Positions 38,701-50,154 of a stretch of DNA of 64,000 nt are shown here, piece by piece. The stretch is taken from NCBI GenBank assembly GCA_963965975.1, contig OZ014425.1:1563501-1627500 (forward strand), read 5' to 3'. Source of the DNA: Xestospongia bergquistia. Its lineage: Eukaryota; Porifera; Demospongiae; Haplosclerida; Petrosiidae. The position numbers and the translations under genes are program-made. The notes beneath the pieces are model-generated. The model was not told where the DNA came from. It searched no databases and saw only the letters and a list, made by a program, of their open reading frames with translations. Each line of letters starts with the position of its first letter. Within the stretch, counting starts at the first letter, position 1.

Positions 38701-41594
38701 TCTTGGAAGTGGCAGTAATTCTTTGGGAAGGTTTTAAAATGAAATTGAAGGAAAAAAGTGGCTCGAAAACAAAACAAAAATTGATGTCTGAAGTTGAGAA
38801 TTTGTTGCCTCACTTAGTGGAACATTTTAAGGTGATTTATAAATGTGTGTATGTATTTAAATGTTTTTTCTTGGATAATTTGTATCTATAGTTAATTCTT
38901 TGTTAAGTATTTCATTGTCAAATTATGGCCATCTTTTCTCAGAATAATCGAGGTCGTCATGCCTTGTATCTATTAGGCTCGTTCTTGCCGAAAGACTCTG
39001 TTGGATCTTTAGTTAAAGGTTCTTGTGATATGCTCGCTGCTTTACATCATGACGAGGACCCAAGGGCACTCCTTGCAGCAATGTTTGAATGGGGACAAGA
39101 AGACACAGTTGTCAAACTGGTTGAACAAGGTTTAATGACGGGCTTACAAAGAGAGAGTAGCAAAGAAAAAGAAAATACATTGACTCATAGAAGAAGGAGT
39201 GTGACTAAGTTTAATGGAGTGACTATGGATGGAGTGATCCTACAACCAGCTCTAATATTGAAAATACTTAACTCGCTGATGGTAGGTGTGGCTTTAAAAG
39301 TATCTGATATTGTAGTCAATATCTAATGCATTAGATAATATCAGTACTATTTCCTCCATCTTAGACTCATCCAATTTTTTTTGATAAAGTCAAAGATTTG
39401 TCAACTTTTTGGGACTTAAATAAGATACTGCAAAAAGTACTTGATACTATTGAGCACAAGTTAATGTCAGGACACACAATGGATAAGTCATCACAAGAGT
39501 TTCTAGTGGGTTGTCTGAGTGTACATATTCGGTTGGCAATGCATAGGAACATAGAAGTAAGAAAATATGAATAATACATATTATAATTATTATAGTTATA
39601 AAGGACTTTGTTTTTGTTGAATCTACAAAGAATATGCTACACTATGAATAGTGTATTAAGTGAATTATTTATGTGACCAGAACTTTGTCTTTCTTTATTT
39701 CAATTCACTTTTAAATGGCTGCACTCTTTACCTTTTAAGACTGTCTGTTATCTATATGCTATATAAATGACCATCCATACTAATATATAACTTAGTTGCT
39801 GGAGTGATATGACTGGCATCTTAGTGTTTATGTGAACTTTACTTCATGTTGATGATATAATGGCCATTTGATATCTTTGATAATAATGTTTCTAGCACAA
39901 ACATTTCTTTGAGATGGTCTGTAACTTCTCACAAGTTACTAATTCTTTGAACCACTCTCTTTTAGACTATACCTTAATAATCTAATTACTACAGTACCCA
40001 TATTGGACCTCTTTGATCTAAGGTAGTTAAAGCTGTCACCTTTTCAAATCACCTAGACTCCCCTCACAAAGATACCTGTGTAATAAATTTAACAATCCAT
40101 GTATTTATAATAATTTACCTGTTCTAACTAGATATGAACCAAATACATTGTATCTTCTTTCTAAGATTAGTGATAGAGAGACTTTCATAACATTACTTGA
40201 AGAAATACTGGGGTGGTGTGAAAGGGTCGTGTTCTCCTTTGCTTCATACTCAAGTGGAAGTGGACAGAAAGGCCAAAGAAAGACAAGAGGTAATAGAAAG
40301 AGAAAAGTCAATCAAACAGAACCAGATATAGGAGATCATTCACACTTAGCTCAAATGATTATAGAGGTAAGTGTATTATTATCATGATACTATACTTTTG
40401 GTGACTACTAGGTAATGTAATCTACATAGTTCATAATAGATTATTACTTTACTTTATTTGTTAGAACCTGTTGACTGTTTTAACAGACATGATGTCATGT
40501 GGTCTACTGGACAGCTCTATGGAGACACTAGTGACTGATTTTACTGTGAATATGATAAACCAAAGTATGTATAATGTAATATAATACAATATTATTAACA
40601 TACTACATTGATACTGCTTTCTCATTTGTAGTTGGTGTGGTGTTCTATCTACCTCTTCTTACAAGACTGTTATATCAGCTAGTGGAGACTGGTAGTTGCA
40701 TTGAAGTGGAGGGTATTGTTTCTCCATCCTCCCTTCTCTCTGCCGCCCATCTCTTGGAGAGCATATTGATAGCATTAAATAAAGTGTCTGAAACTCAACC
40801 TGACTTGCTTACCAAGGTAGCTCCAGAATTTATTATTTTTATTTACCTGATATTGTTTTGTTTCTGCTGTTAGACTTGGTCTAGTCTTAAACCTGCTCTT
40901 AACAAAGCTCTTGTTACATCTCAACATCACAGTTCCCTCTCAGTTACTCTTTCCATTGTCCCCATCTTCTCTTCCCTTGTAAAAGCCACTCTTATTGCTC
41001 ATGTCAACCAATTAAAATTGAATATCAATTTAGTTGTTCCTTCTGACATCAGTGAGCTCCCTCGTTATGTGTCTTTATTAGTTGGACTAGGTTGCCGAAA
41101 TAAGAGCAGTGCAAGGTAATAAAATAGTATTGTTTGAATCAGTCTAATCACCTACTATTATTTGCAGATTATTTTTAACCCATATGGAACACTATTTAGA
41201 CAACAGTACTATTTCTGACCTTCTATTATATCATTTTTCTTCACTTCATATAGTCAGTGCTACTACTAACAGTGAGTAGTTGACATTATTTTTGTAATGA
41301 TTTTAAATGTTTGGTACAGGACCTGAACTTGTTGATGACCTCTTACATTTTGTTCATTCTACCATGCAGTTCTTGAACAATACTGATATAAAATCATATA
41401 CATCAGAGTAAGTTAATGTGTAATCTAGTTGTAAGGATTTTATGACATGAATAGAGGCTATTAGTACTTAATAACTATTCAATTTATTACTTACAATATA
41501 TTATATGACATCTTCTCTTTATAGATATTCAGATTTGACTAAAACTATTCAAGAATTATCAAGTTCAATCCAACAATCTTTACTTCAGTCATAA
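35796..41594 (+). CDS. NCAPG2: Condensin-2 complex subunit G2
   Basis: HEAT-repeat regulatory subunit of condensin II, which shapes mitotic chromosomes. About twenty short exons give a protein above 1000 residues. Recognisable parts are FLWRSLGVANPTVRANAVTIMLD, LLKDPAVLVRSTCIVGVC, HDTSDKVRLAFLDVLILVK, YWTICPVDHLLARMEQDDPPVVQRIV and NPLAAWQFYYQA, matching NCAPG2. The C-terminal part (GVVFYLPLLTRLLYQLVE to SIQQSLLQS) is weaker but continuous. Three in-frame Met codons (35784, 35796, 35814) compete for the start; 35814 has the best context (AAGATGG). The intron near 39556-40130 is about 570 bases and holds nothing I recognise. Confidence 0.9.
38358..38429. repeat. 32-bp tandem repeat at an NCAPG2 exon/intron edge
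   Basis: Three units beginning TCACATGACTTTAAAATAT, TCACATGACTTTAGAATAT and TCATATGACCTTA at 38358, 38390 and 38422, spaced exactly 32 bases. The first unit lies in coding sequence (SHMTLKYN) and the others in the intron. Confidence 0.7.
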
Positions 41595-41747
41595 TTTTTT
41601 GTTATTGCATAATTTTACAAATATTTTTAAGAACAATACATAGTTAATTTGTTTGTCATATTTATGTTATTTTTGTTATATATTTAGTGTGTCTGTATTA
41701 CTGAACATGACTGGTTTAAAAGGAGAGCTACCACACAATGCACAGAA
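41595..41747. other. NCAPG2 3' flank
   Basis: AT-rich sequence downstream of the NCAPG2 stop, presumably 3' UTR and terminator. No gene seen. Confidence 0.5.
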
Positions 41748-42196
41748 TTAGTGTTGTTTTGGTAGACATAAGGTGTTTTAGTTTTGGTATTAGTTATAGT
41801 ATTAATGTGAAATTTAATTTAGTTATAGTATTAGTTATAGTCATGTTTAACAGTAGTTTTTAGCTGAAAGACGTTATGTAGTTAGTTATTTAATGGTGAT
41901 TTATGTGCATGCACTTGATAGTTAAATCTACATTACTATACGAGGAAGATTTTATACTGATAAATTACCTAGCATGATAATTATACTAAATGGTTTACAC
42001 ATTCTATGTGGTTAATAACTAATATAATTGAGGCTATTTAATTTAGTATTAGTTATAGTTCAAAGGAAAGTTTTAATTTTAGTTTAGTTATAGTTATAGT
42101 AACATTTGAAAAAAAATATTAGTTATAATTAACTAAAATTTTACTTTCTACTAAAAATATTTTAGAATTAGTTATAGTTAACTATAACAACACTAA
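41748..42196. mobile_element. candidate MITE with 11-bp terminal inverted repeats
   Basis: TTAGTGTTGTT at 41748-41758 is mirrored by AACAACACTAA at 42186-42196. The interior (449 bases overall) is AT-rich, non-coding, and built of many TTAGTTATAG-type repeats on both halves. No transposase frame is present, and no convincing target-site duplication was found. It could be a non-autonomous DNA transposon or only a local repeat. Confidence 0.45.
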
Positions 42197-42229
42197 CACA
42201 ATCATGTGTTGCCTGTTAATTGAATCACT

Positions 42230-42700
42230 ATGCTAATTATACAATCATAACTATACATACGTGTCTTCATTAATAATCAAGGCTCAATTTGTTAGTTGTT
42301 CAATTGCCCACAGGTAATCCTAATAAATCATTATAAATGGATGGATTGATGGATGAATGGATTAATAGATAGATAGATGGGCTGAGCTATGGACAAATAG
42401 ATACAAATTACAAAAAGAGAAGTTGACCTTTTTTCAGATTAAATTTTAATGAAGTAACTAACTCGAGGTGTACTAGATCCTCCACTTCAAAGGTTATTAT
42501 ACAATAGACTTCTACTGATAATAATGGACGATTTGAATGTTATGTTGACTAGTAGTGATAGTACTACATGAGTGATCAATACTGGCTCAATGACTTGCTG
42601 TTAGCAATCTAAGTGGTCTTGTGAGTATAATATTACTATGACCCTTACTAGAACTGGGAGTATTCTCCCAGGATCTAATTACCTGGTGACTGAATTAATG
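42230..42700 (+). pseudogene. decayed upstream copy of the Ig/FN3 gene
   Basis: DNA similarity to the gene at 44237-47136. 42261-42320 (GTGTCTTCATTAATAATCAA, then AGGTAATCCTAATAAAT) corresponds to the end of exon 6 and its donor at 45768-45835; 42435-42680 corresponds to the FN3 exon (GATCAATACTGGCTCAATGA, TTAGCAATCTAAGTGG). The intron between is retained, so this is a DNA-level tandem duplication, not a retrocopy. Stops and gaps show it is dead. Confidence 0.75.
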
Positions 42701-44236
42701 ATTTCATGATGAGTCATTGATAAACAGCACATCTGAGTCGTCATTGTATGTAGATAAATATGATATAATTTCTTAGTACAAGATATTCTGTTCATACAAA
42801 ATGAACTAGGAAATTATCTAATCCCATGATGATTCATAGTGACATGTGTGTGGGTGGACCAGACAACCACAGTGATGAAACCTTACTTAGCTACTCACCT
42901 AATGATGCAGTCTGTAATAGAGTAGTAGAATGACATCATATATTATATGCAATAAATGAGTGATGTTTCAAGTTTGTTCTTTTACAAGTACCATAGTAAG
43001 ATTACAAATGGCAATCTTATTAGGACATGTATCTAAATCTGCAATTAAATATAAGAATTTAAAGCTTACGTTTAAACAAAGTGTTCGTGTAACTTTGTCA
43101 TCTATTCACATGCCAAGTTGATTGTATTGTTTAACACTATTATGTAGATGACAAGTATCATCACAACTATCAATATGAGCAACTTTGTTGTCAAACAGTA
43201 TACCTCAAAATAAAGAACTAAATAGGCAACTTGAGATGACCCATTGAGTCTATCTAGCCATTTGATTGCTGAGCACATTGTTTTTGTTGACAACTATTTA
43301 ACTCTTTGAGTAGTCAAATTGTCTGAACCACAAGTAGTTCATTGATTGTGTTTTATATCTAATTGTATATCTTATTTATGCAACCAGAACAAACAAAAAT
43401 TAGTACAAGACAGTAGATTAGAATATAATATAATTATTTCTTTGAACACTGCATTATAATGGCTTGTGGTTTGTTTGAAAGTTTGGTGAGGTGAGTGTAT
43501 ATCCTTTCTTTTATAGACAGATGATACTCTATGAACAACACAATTACATTACACAATACTAACAATACTTAGTAATGATTCTCTTTGTAGTCTAAGTCTT
43601 CTCCATTCACATTGTTGCTATAAATAACAAGTCTTCTTCAAATAGCAAAATGGGTTGCGTATTACTACAGTTATAAATTTTATGTTTAAGAAAGACAGTG
43701 CACGACATATCCACATGCTAAAGTCTCTTGTTCAGTACATGACCAAGTCACTGATCATGAATGATGTTACTGTATTATTATGCGTATATGATGGGAAGTT
43801 AGCATACATACACAGTTCATTGTAATGCTGACATTGCCATGAGCCTTTAACACAGAAGACAAGACATACGTGAGGCACTTAATTCAAGAATCTATCTATG
43901 TCTACATGCACAATGCAAGGTAGGCAGAATGTAGTAAATAGAGTAGGTGTTCATCAAGGCATAATCATAGCTCTAACCTAATTATTATACTCCAAGTTTC
44001 AAAAATGCTTTGACTACCACATCAATGGACTGTGATAATGATATCACGTGTGTCAAGGAGTTCTTTCCATGGGTATTTGGCACAATGACAATAATGGTAT
44101 TATCACAACATGTGGGCATACTGTAATAATTACATCATTCAAAGACATGTTGATTATAAATAGTTCCAGGAAATAGGTTTTGTCTGCATCTCTCTGCAGT
44201 CTATCTTGCAGTTCTTTGGTAATCCACTCATTAAAG
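42701..44236. other. intergenic region, no supported gene
   Basis: AT-rich, with no frame longer than about 60 codons and no family match on either strand. The region just before 44237 is presumably the promoter of the Ig/FN3 gene. Confidence 0.5.
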
Positions 44237-47136
44237 ATGCTACAAAGAGTTTCATTTCTTACTTCTGCATGTGTTCTCCTTCACATTGCAGTAGCTCAAT
44301 TGTTTCCTGGGACTGGTAAGAATATTATTAAACATGTCATGATATCTTTGTATTTTTCAGGTGTTGAACTCAACCATAATGGAGCCTCTTTGCCCCTATA
44401 TCCTCAACTCCAACCGAATCAAATAACAGCCTCAAACAAGTTATGGTGTTCCAGTGCTAATACCCAATCTGGCATAGCTAAATGGGTATTACCTAGTGGT
44501 ACAGCATTACCAACTACTGGTGATGTACTTGTTGGAGATGGAGCACAAGTTATGGAGGTATCCACATCAAATGGTACTGCTTTAGGACTCTCTCCAGCTA
44601 ACAGTGGAACCGATTTGTCAGAGGGAATCTACAAATGTATGATTCAAGATGAACAAGGCAATCAACATACATTACCAGTCTGGCTTGTTGAATGTAAGTT
44701 AGAAATTATTGCATTATTTTTATACTGATAACAACTCTTTTCAGCTGGCACTACACCAAATGTTACTGTAGAATGTGTACAAAATTCAGTGAATCCTTTA
44801 ACAGTTGCTCTAAATGTGGACTTAATAGGTTTTGCTCCTACTGCAGTTAATTGTAGAGAACAAGGTGTTGGCCCTATCACAACAGGACAACTGTCCCGTG
44901 AATGTGTTAGTGGTACAATTGGAAGAATTAGGTTTGTATATGCTCCTTCTTTACCTTCTACTGTGGAATGTGATATTACTAATGGCCCAACACAAACTGG
45001 TACAGTAACAGCTACATGCACAGTATCATCTTGTAAGTTAATAAAAGAAAATAAAATTGTTAATAAAGGTTGTCTTTTATTACAGCAATTACTGTACCAA
45101 GTCGTCCTGGAACTGGTGAGATGTTATATAATGCACAATATTTATTTTCCTATCACTTTCATGATAGGTTTACGGATTAATTTCAACAATTCACCTATTC
45201 AGCAAAACGGTCTCATAACTCCCGCTTCTGGCATCACTTCCACACAGCCACTATGGTGTCAAAGTTCTAGTACCTCTTCTACCATCACTTGGACTTTGCC
45301 TGATGGAACTGTATTAGGATCTAACAGCAATCCAACTAATGGAGCCCAAGTTTTAACAGCTACTGGTCAGTTAGGACTGGCTCCATTTCCTTCAACTGGG
45401 GTCTTACCAGCTGGTGTGTATACATGTACTGTTAATGGAATAAATACACTAGTCATGATTGGAGAAACTACAGGTAATAAACATAAAAACACAATATTAT
45501 GATGTTATGAATAATTTTCTTCTAATAGATTTTGGAGCACCTGAACCTGTGTCTACCACTTGTGATCTAGAATTGCATCCACTGACTCTCAGTCAATGCT
45601 CAGAATTTACTGGTGGATTACCTACTACAGTTACATGTAGAAATAGAGCTGGTAGTAACCTCATTGTACAATCTTCATCTATTAATATGATTCAAAGTAC
45701 ACCAATGATTAGGTATCGGGCTTGTGTTAATTTTCACGTCACTGTATCACCAGATACCTATACATGTGTCTTCACTAATAATCAAGCATCTCGATCTGTT
45801 AGCTGTTCAACTACCATAGGTAATCCTAATAAATAAATATATGATAGACAATTAATTGATGATGGATTGGGTAAATAATTGAAAATTGGAAGTGACTAAA
45901 GTCTATTTGTGTTAGGTTGGCCTTGTAAATTAATACACATATATTATAGCTATATAATGACTATTGTTTGGGCAATTTGTAAAAATAAAAGCTATTGACT
46001 GCTGAAGTGCTATTGAAGCCTTATAATTGAATATTAAACTAAAAGTTATGATAGAATATAACTTGAATGAATTTCAACTACAATACTACTTTTTCAGATT
46101 CTAGGTTTAATCGAGTAACAATAACACGAGCTGTACGAGATCCTCAAGATCCTTCAAAGGCTATTATAAAATGGACTCCTAGTGGTAATAGTGGACAATT
46201 TGGAGGTTATGTTGTTACAATAACTGGTAGTGATGGTAGTACACGGGTGATTAATACTGGCTCAATGACTCAGGTGACTGTTAGCAATCTAAGTGCTTCT
46301 ATAGATTATAACGTGGTAGTTTTTCCTACTGGAACAGGCGGTGTTCTTCCAGGACCTGCGAGCAATATAACTGCTATTACTGAAGGTACTCATGATAAGT
46401 GTAACTCAGCAGAAGGCTTTTCAGTGGACGTTACTCTTCAGAGGTTACGAAATGAAAATGAGAAACATTGTGAGTGTATGGACATCGATGATACAAAAGG
46501 ATTTATGTCGCAAGCACTGAATGCTGCACTCATTAAGGATGGTTCCTTGGTTCAAAATTGTTCTGATCCTATTTTAATTGTGGATGGTTTCTCATGCGGT
46601 GAACTTAAGAAGACACCTAAAGAAGGTACATCAAAAAGAGAAAAAACAGAAAAAACTCCAAAAAAACCTAAGACACCAAAGGGTGGAAAGAAAGCTAAGT
46701 CACCAAAAAAAGCCCGCACAAGAAAGAAAGCAAAGACAAAAAGTCCTGGATATAATGATTTAGGTGTAGAAATCAAGGTCTATGGACTGGTCCTTTGTAA
46801 TTCTTGTCAGCCATTTCAAAACAGCACTGATGGTAATAGTAAGAGATCAGTGGACAACTGGGAGCCAACTAGATTTGTTAGGAAACTGGAACATGTACGT
46901 GAGAGAAGGACCAAGTCGCCCAAAAAAAGTCAAGTTGTGGATGAAGTACCTGACCTCATTTTTGTTGGAGGTCGTACATATAATGTAACAGTGAAGGACA
47001 AAGGAAGACTAGGTCCGTTCTGTGGTTGTAATTTTGTTGAAGCAGGGACAGCTTGTGGTAAGTTATAGACTTAAATAATACTTTGTAACTTAAATAATCT
47101 TTACTCTTCAATTTAGATTGTCCAGATGTATGTTAA
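44237..47136 (+). CDS. secreted Ig-like/FN3 protein with a Lys/Pro-rich tract
   Basis: Eight exons (44237-44315, 44361-44693, 44745-45032, 45086-45115, 45168-45473, 45529-45819, 46098-47057, 47117-47136) give 768 residues. The start at 44237 gives a signal peptide (MLQRVSFLTSACVLLHIAVA); an earlier in-frame Met at 44180 would bury it. Two related Ig-like modules follow, each with paired Cys (LWCSS to YKCMI; LWCQSS to YTCTV), each with a further Cys-rich module, then one FN3 domain (IIKWTPSGNSGQFGGYVV). The C-terminal part is Cys-containing, split by a basic KTPK/SPKK tract, has a dibasic site (NSKRSVD) and ends ACGDCPDVC. No membrane segment, so probably extracellular. Family not identified further. 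Confidence 0.8.
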
Positions 47137-47537
47137 TTTGGAAAGTCATATCTGCTGATCAAAATTTGACTTGACTTCAGTACATAAATAATTTTAACTT
47201 TTCCTTTTATTGATCATGTATGTATACATTTAGTCAGAAATTCTTTAACAAAAATAAATGTTTAGTAGATGGACATCAGTGTACATGTGAACATTTGGTT
47301 ATATCTAACTACAAGCACTGTTATTGTGTATCCCACCAACTATTAATAACACTAGTTCATTATAAGGAGGGCAATTGGGTCAATGTGGAGGTCAAAGTAC
47401 AAATCACAAGTTGTCTTATATAATTAACTTCAGTAACCATTTTAATTTTTCATGAACTAGAATGACAGTAAAATAATAAATATAACATTAACTATTATGT
47501 TTCTAGTAGTTAGTTTTCCATCTACTTTGTTGATGTG

Positions 47538-47873
47538 TCAAGACTTCTTTGTCATTTGTTGAGTGGCCATGAGATAGATTCCATACATAGTAACACTAAT
47601 ACCAAACACTGATAAACCCATCGCTGATCTATAGACAAAACGGTCTGACTTGCCACGTAGGAAGACTGGAGCACCGTTACCACTCTGAAATAGATGAAAA
47701 ATGATTAACAATATAGGAAACTCTAAGTGTCCATTGCACCTGCTATTTTAAAGATACTATCTAATGCTTAACTTAATCTTTAACAAATAGACAAATAAAA
47801 TCTTCTTTAAGGTTACCTGGAATATTCTCTGATACACTGATACGTTGTTTGGTCTATACAAGTACTGGTCCAT
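47538..47873 (-). CDS. COX7A: Cytochrome c oxidase subunit 7A
   Basis: Small inner-membrane subunit of respiratory complex IV. Two exons (47817-47873 and 47538-47684) give 67 residues. RIFQSGNGAPVFLRGKSDRF is followed by a single membrane helix (AMGLSVFGISVTMYGIYLMA) and TKKS, matching the FQ...P..L+G...LYR pattern of COX7A/COX7A2L. No mitochondrial presequence is seen before MDQYLYRPNN. A possible acceptor (TTTTTAG) sits just upstream, so a leader exon may exist, but the space to POFUT2 is tight. Too small to be obvious without splicing. Confidence 0.82.
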
Positions 47874-47937
47874 GGCGTTTTCAGCGTACTAAAAAGGCAG
47901 GGCGTGGTACAAGTGCTTTAATTAGAACATAACCCAC
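47874..47937. promoter_or_regulatory. 64-bp bidirectional promoter region, COX7A/POFUT2
   Basis: Only 64 bases separate the divergent start codons, so transcription starts probably overlap. It contains GGCAGGGCGTGGTACAAG, a GC-rich island. The role is inferred. Confidence 0.5.
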
Positions 47938-49744
47938 ATGGCCACTTTCAATTTTGTAGTTCTGGTATTTATTTTTTTACTTAATCTGAGCAGTAGCAAA
48001 AAAGTCCGTTATCTCACGTACACAGTGAACAAAGGAGAGGGGTTCAACCTAAGGCGAGATGTGTATATGAGAGCAGCCAGTTTGGTACGAAACCTCAGAC
48101 AATCTACTAACCAAGATTGGATTATGGTATTACCTCCATGGCCTCATCTATACCACTGGAAATCCGATGTCTATCAACACTGGTTGCCATGGAAACAATT
48201 CTTTGATCTACCTAGTCTTAATAAATATGTCCCCTGTATTGAATATGATGAATACATACATAGGGAAGGCCATGTTATTGATGAAGTATGTAATTAATAA
48301 TGTTTCTATCATAGCTTTGGTTTTTCCAGATTCTAGGGCTTCAGAATTTAAAAGATGCTTTTAAAAATGGAGGCCAATGGGTAGAGAAGGTTGTTGAAGA
48401 ACCTTGTCATGAAGAGGTCTTCTACTATCGGGGAGAAGATGATCTTTGGGAGGGTGAATTTTTTAGTAGAGATGAAGTCCGTGCTAAAAAATTAACATGT
48501 TTATCAGTACAAGGACGAACCTCAGTTATAAAGTCTGAGTTAATTAAAAGAAGTAAAAAGTCAAAGTAACAATGATATCATTATAATAATTATACAATAA
48601 TAATTGTTTATTGTATTAGGTCATTTTTAATTCTGCGCTTTGAACATCTGTTGCATGATGAGTTTGGTAGTCTAGATTACTGGAAAGCAAGTCTCTATTT
48701 AAAATACTGTATTGAACTTGCTATATCACTACATCTCTCCATCTAGGCTCGTGGGAGTATGGTTTATGCCAAACATCTTAGGAATGTTGGAAACCAGTAC
48801 ATGTTACAAGCTCTTAATTATGATCCAGGTGATGAAGATGGGCGGGCCCAACCTAAAGGAGGTGGAGGAAAGTACTTGGCGGTGCACTTACGTAGACAAG
48901 ATTATCAGCGCTCTAAACCGAGTATAGTCCCTTCATTAGAGGGTGCAGCTGCTCAAATAAAACAACTAAAGAAAGAACAAAAGCTTGACGATGTCTTTAT
49001 TTGTACAGATGCTCCAGAATCAGGTATTGATCATAGTGTGTGCATTAACTATTAGAATTCTAATAGACTGGTTTGAGTAGTGGTACATTAGTATGAAAGA
49101 AAAGGAGGTTATATAATTTATGTTGAGACTAAGCCTTGCATTGACAGCTTTGCTCAAGTAGGCTTGGTTTGAAAGAAAAGGTAGTTAGTTATATTGAGGC
49201 TTCATATAATGCTATACTACAGACAAGAAACAATACATTTAGTTCACTTTCATTACAAGTTCTTACTTAGCTCAGTTGGCACAGAGTATTAGTAGTTACA
49301 TAATATCAAAGGTTGAGGTTGCAAGTTCAAATTCAGCAGTGGCACATTTTCCCTTAAATTTATGTGCATAACCTTTTCAGATAAGTCCAAGCTACAGAAA
49401 CTCATAGGAGGTAAAGTGGTTTGGTTTGATCCAGCTAATTCAAATAAATATGGCGATGGAGGCGTGTCCATTATAGATCAGTGGATTGCAGGTCATGCAC
49501 AGTTAAGTGGATAGTGGTGTCGTGATGATCACATGACTATCACATTGTTAGGTACTTTGTAGGTACAATTGACTCCACCTTCTCATATCGTATACGTGAA
49601 GATCGTCAATTTATGAGTTTCTCAGTTGAGAATACTTTCAATGATCTTTGTGGTCCTCAAGATAATGAGTTTGATCCTCATAGTTGCACACCACCTTCAA
49701 AATGGCTCATTGTAGAAGAAGCAAAAAGACATAATGAACTATAA
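47938..49744 (+). CDS. POFUT2: GDP-fucose protein O-fucosyltransferase 2
   Basis: ER enzyme adding O-fucose to folded thrombospondin type 1 repeats. An N-terminal hydrophobic signal (FNFVVLVFIFLLNLSS) leads into KKVRYLTYTVNKGEGFNLRR and DVYMRAASLVRNL, typical of POFUT2. WIMVLPPWPHLYHWKS and the nucleotide-sugar-binding motif AVHLRRQDYQRSKP follow. The end STFSYRIREDRQFMSFS to VEEAKRHNEL is complete. About seven exons. An intron at about 49025-49380 contains a tRNA-like SINE fragment. Confidence 0.95.
49262..49347 (+). mobile_element. tRNA-derived SINE head or tRNA pseudogene
   Basis: In a POFUT2 intron: an A-box-like TAGCTCAGTTGG at 49268-49279 and a B-box-like AGTTCAAATTC at 49324-49334, spaced as in a tRNA, so the body fits RNA polymerase III promoters. 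Acceptor and T stems do not pair well, so it is not a working tRNA. The flanks contain a short duplicated phrase (GAAAGAAAAGG at about 49096 and 49171). Confidence 0.55.
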
Positions 49745-50154
49745 CAAACTTTAGGGGACCTAAGATATAATAACAAACAGTGGGAAATTTGAACTATGGG
49801 GACTGACTATTGAAGTTATTTATAATAATCATGTTCCAATTTGTACTGATTATTAATTACAATGTATAAGAGTAGTTCTTTACTGTCCACTATATTATAC
49901 AATATTATGTGCATATTACATAGCAATAACATGGATGATACACAAACTTGTCAAGTTCATCTTTGACAATATAATAATAATATATCAGTAACAAAGAAAA
50001 TGAAAGACAAACAGAATGCAATTTATACAAGGTAAAGAAATTATCAATAATTTTGACATGAAATTACAAACAGTCACGCAACATCATAATAGTTTGGTCA
50101 AAGTTATTTATATCTTACATGTATCAAGTGATTGCATTGTCTTAAACAAAGCTA
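49745..50154. other. convergent intergenic region, POFUT2/FYCO1
   Basis: About 410 AT-rich bases holding both 3' ends. No gene seen. Confidence 0.5.

Noticed and set aside
42850-42910. Short likeness of CTACTCACCTAATGATGCAG to part of the GLI-like exon near 62620
   Set aside because: Only about 20 bases match, with no extension on either side; probably chance.
43102-43293. 63-residue minus-strand frame between NCAPG2 and the Ig/FN3 gene
   Set aside because: AT-rich, hydrophobic by composition, no splice context or homology.
49262-49347. Functional tRNA gene
   Set aside because: A and B boxes are present but acceptor and T stems do not pair and no clear anticodon loop can be drawn.
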